From assembly GCF_000423885.1 (NCBI RefSeq), contig NZ_AUIV01000008.1, positions 62,001 through 126,000 of the forward strand: 64,000 nucleotides of DNA, written 5' to 3'. A program made the translations under genes and the position numbers. The DNA is from Thermomonas fusca DSM 15424. GTDB lineage: Bacteria > Pseudomonadota > Gammaproteobacteria > Xanthomonadales > Xanthomonadaceae. The notes beneath the pieces are model-generated. The model did no database searches and had not been told where the DNA came from. It worked only from the letters and a program-made list of their open reading frames with translations. Below are positions 63,689 to 64,000 of the stretch, piece by piece. Within the stretch, counting starts at the first letter, position 1, and every line of letters starts with the position of its first letter.

Positions 63689-64000
63689 TTACTCGGCGGC
63701 GGCGGCTTCGGCAGCAGCCTTGGCACGCGCCTTGGCGTTGCCGGCCAGGTCTTCCTTGATGCGCGCCTTCTTGCCTTCCAGGCCACGCAGGTAGTACAGC
63801 TTGCTGGCGCGCACGGCGCCACGGCGCTTCACTTCCACCGAGTCGATGGCGGCGCTGTGGGTCTGGAACACGCGCTCCACGCCGAAGCCGTGGGAAATCT
63901 TGCGCACGGTGAACGCGGAGTTCAGGCCGGCGTTCTTCTTGCCGATGACAACGCCTTCGTAGGCCTGCACGCGTTCGCGGTTGCCTTCCTTCACCTTGAC
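63689..64000 (-). CDS. rplS: 50S ribosomal protein L19, C-terminal part (start beyond position 64000)
   Basis: The last 103 residues of L19, which sits at the 30S-50S interface. The sequence VKEGNRERVQAYEGVVIGKK, RKISHGFGVERVFQTHS and KRRGAVRASKLYYLRGLEGKKARIKE is diagnostic. About 30 N-terminal residues should lie past the window edge. An Ala-rich tail (AKAAAEAAAAE) ends the protein. Expected upstream neighbours are trmD, rimM and rpsP. Confidence 0.97.
   Translation of the reverse strand, partial: VKVKEGNRERVQAYEGVVIGKKNAGLNSAFTVRKISHGFGVERVFQTHSAAIDSVEVKRRGAVRASKLYYLRGLEGKKARIKEDLAGNAKARAKAAAEAAAAE

Overview
The window is high-GC chromosomal DNA from a member of the Xanthomonadaceae/Lysobacteraceae (Xanthomonas, Stenotrophomonas, Lysobacter and relatives). 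The pointers are a Xanthomonas-type T4SS with a VirB7 carrying an extra C-terminal domain, a LexA box of the TTAGTAGTAATACTACTAA type, the recA-recX-alaS-csrA order, and abundant TonB-dependent receptors. I cannot name the species.

Layout. (1) 1-8841: an alpha-glucan utilisation locus. It holds the 5' part of a TonB-dependent receptor, a GH97 and a GH13 glucosidase in one operon, a divergent SLC45-like sugar transporter plus a GH13 lipoprotein, and a LacI-family regulator. A near-identical 14-bp palindromic site lies upstream of the receptor and between the divergent operons. (2) 8886-15562: a complete, tightly overlapped four-gene Wadjet (jetABCD) SMC-nuclease anti-plasmid system. (3) 15755-19918: a receiver-EAL protein with a damaged EAL motif, behind a sigma-54-like promoter, and a large hybrid histidine kinase with a C-terminal Hpt. 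(4) 20042-39938: a contact-dependent, bacteria-killing type IV secretion system (virD4, then virB7-B8-B9-B10-B11-B1-B2-B3-B4-B5-B6), followed by two effector/lipoprotein-immunity modules, one with a tandemly duplicated immunity gene. This stretch looks visibly less GC-rich than its flanks. (5) 40053-42934: a divergent membrane protein, hipBA with its operator, and about 570 bp of apparently non-coding DNA ending at tRNA-Arg. (6) 42935-49176: tRNA-Arg, tRNA-Ser, csrA, alaS, recX, recA, lexA and a CinA-C amidase. (7) 49282-64000: a TonB receptor, 3-methyladenine glycosylase, mutS coupled to a MOSC protein, catalase, small proteins, a PLP gamma-lyase/synthase with a divergent Lrp regulator, a frameshifted papain-like protease, GST, a WYL regulator, Hsp15 and the 3' part of rplS.

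How the parts relate. Imported glucans would be cut in the periplasm by GH97 and the lipoprotein amylase, carried in by the transporter and hydrolysed by cytoplasmic GH13, under LacI control. The T4SS would inject the two XVIPCD-type effectors into rival bacteria while the periplasmic lipoproteins protect the producer. Wadjet and hipBA add defence and persistence functions. The strongest less-described items are an overlooked 50-codon ORF wedged between the second effector and its immunity gene, unnamed genes flanking virD4, paired CGTCACAT repeats at the head of the virB operon, and a LexA box that occupies the place where lexA's ribosome binding site should be.
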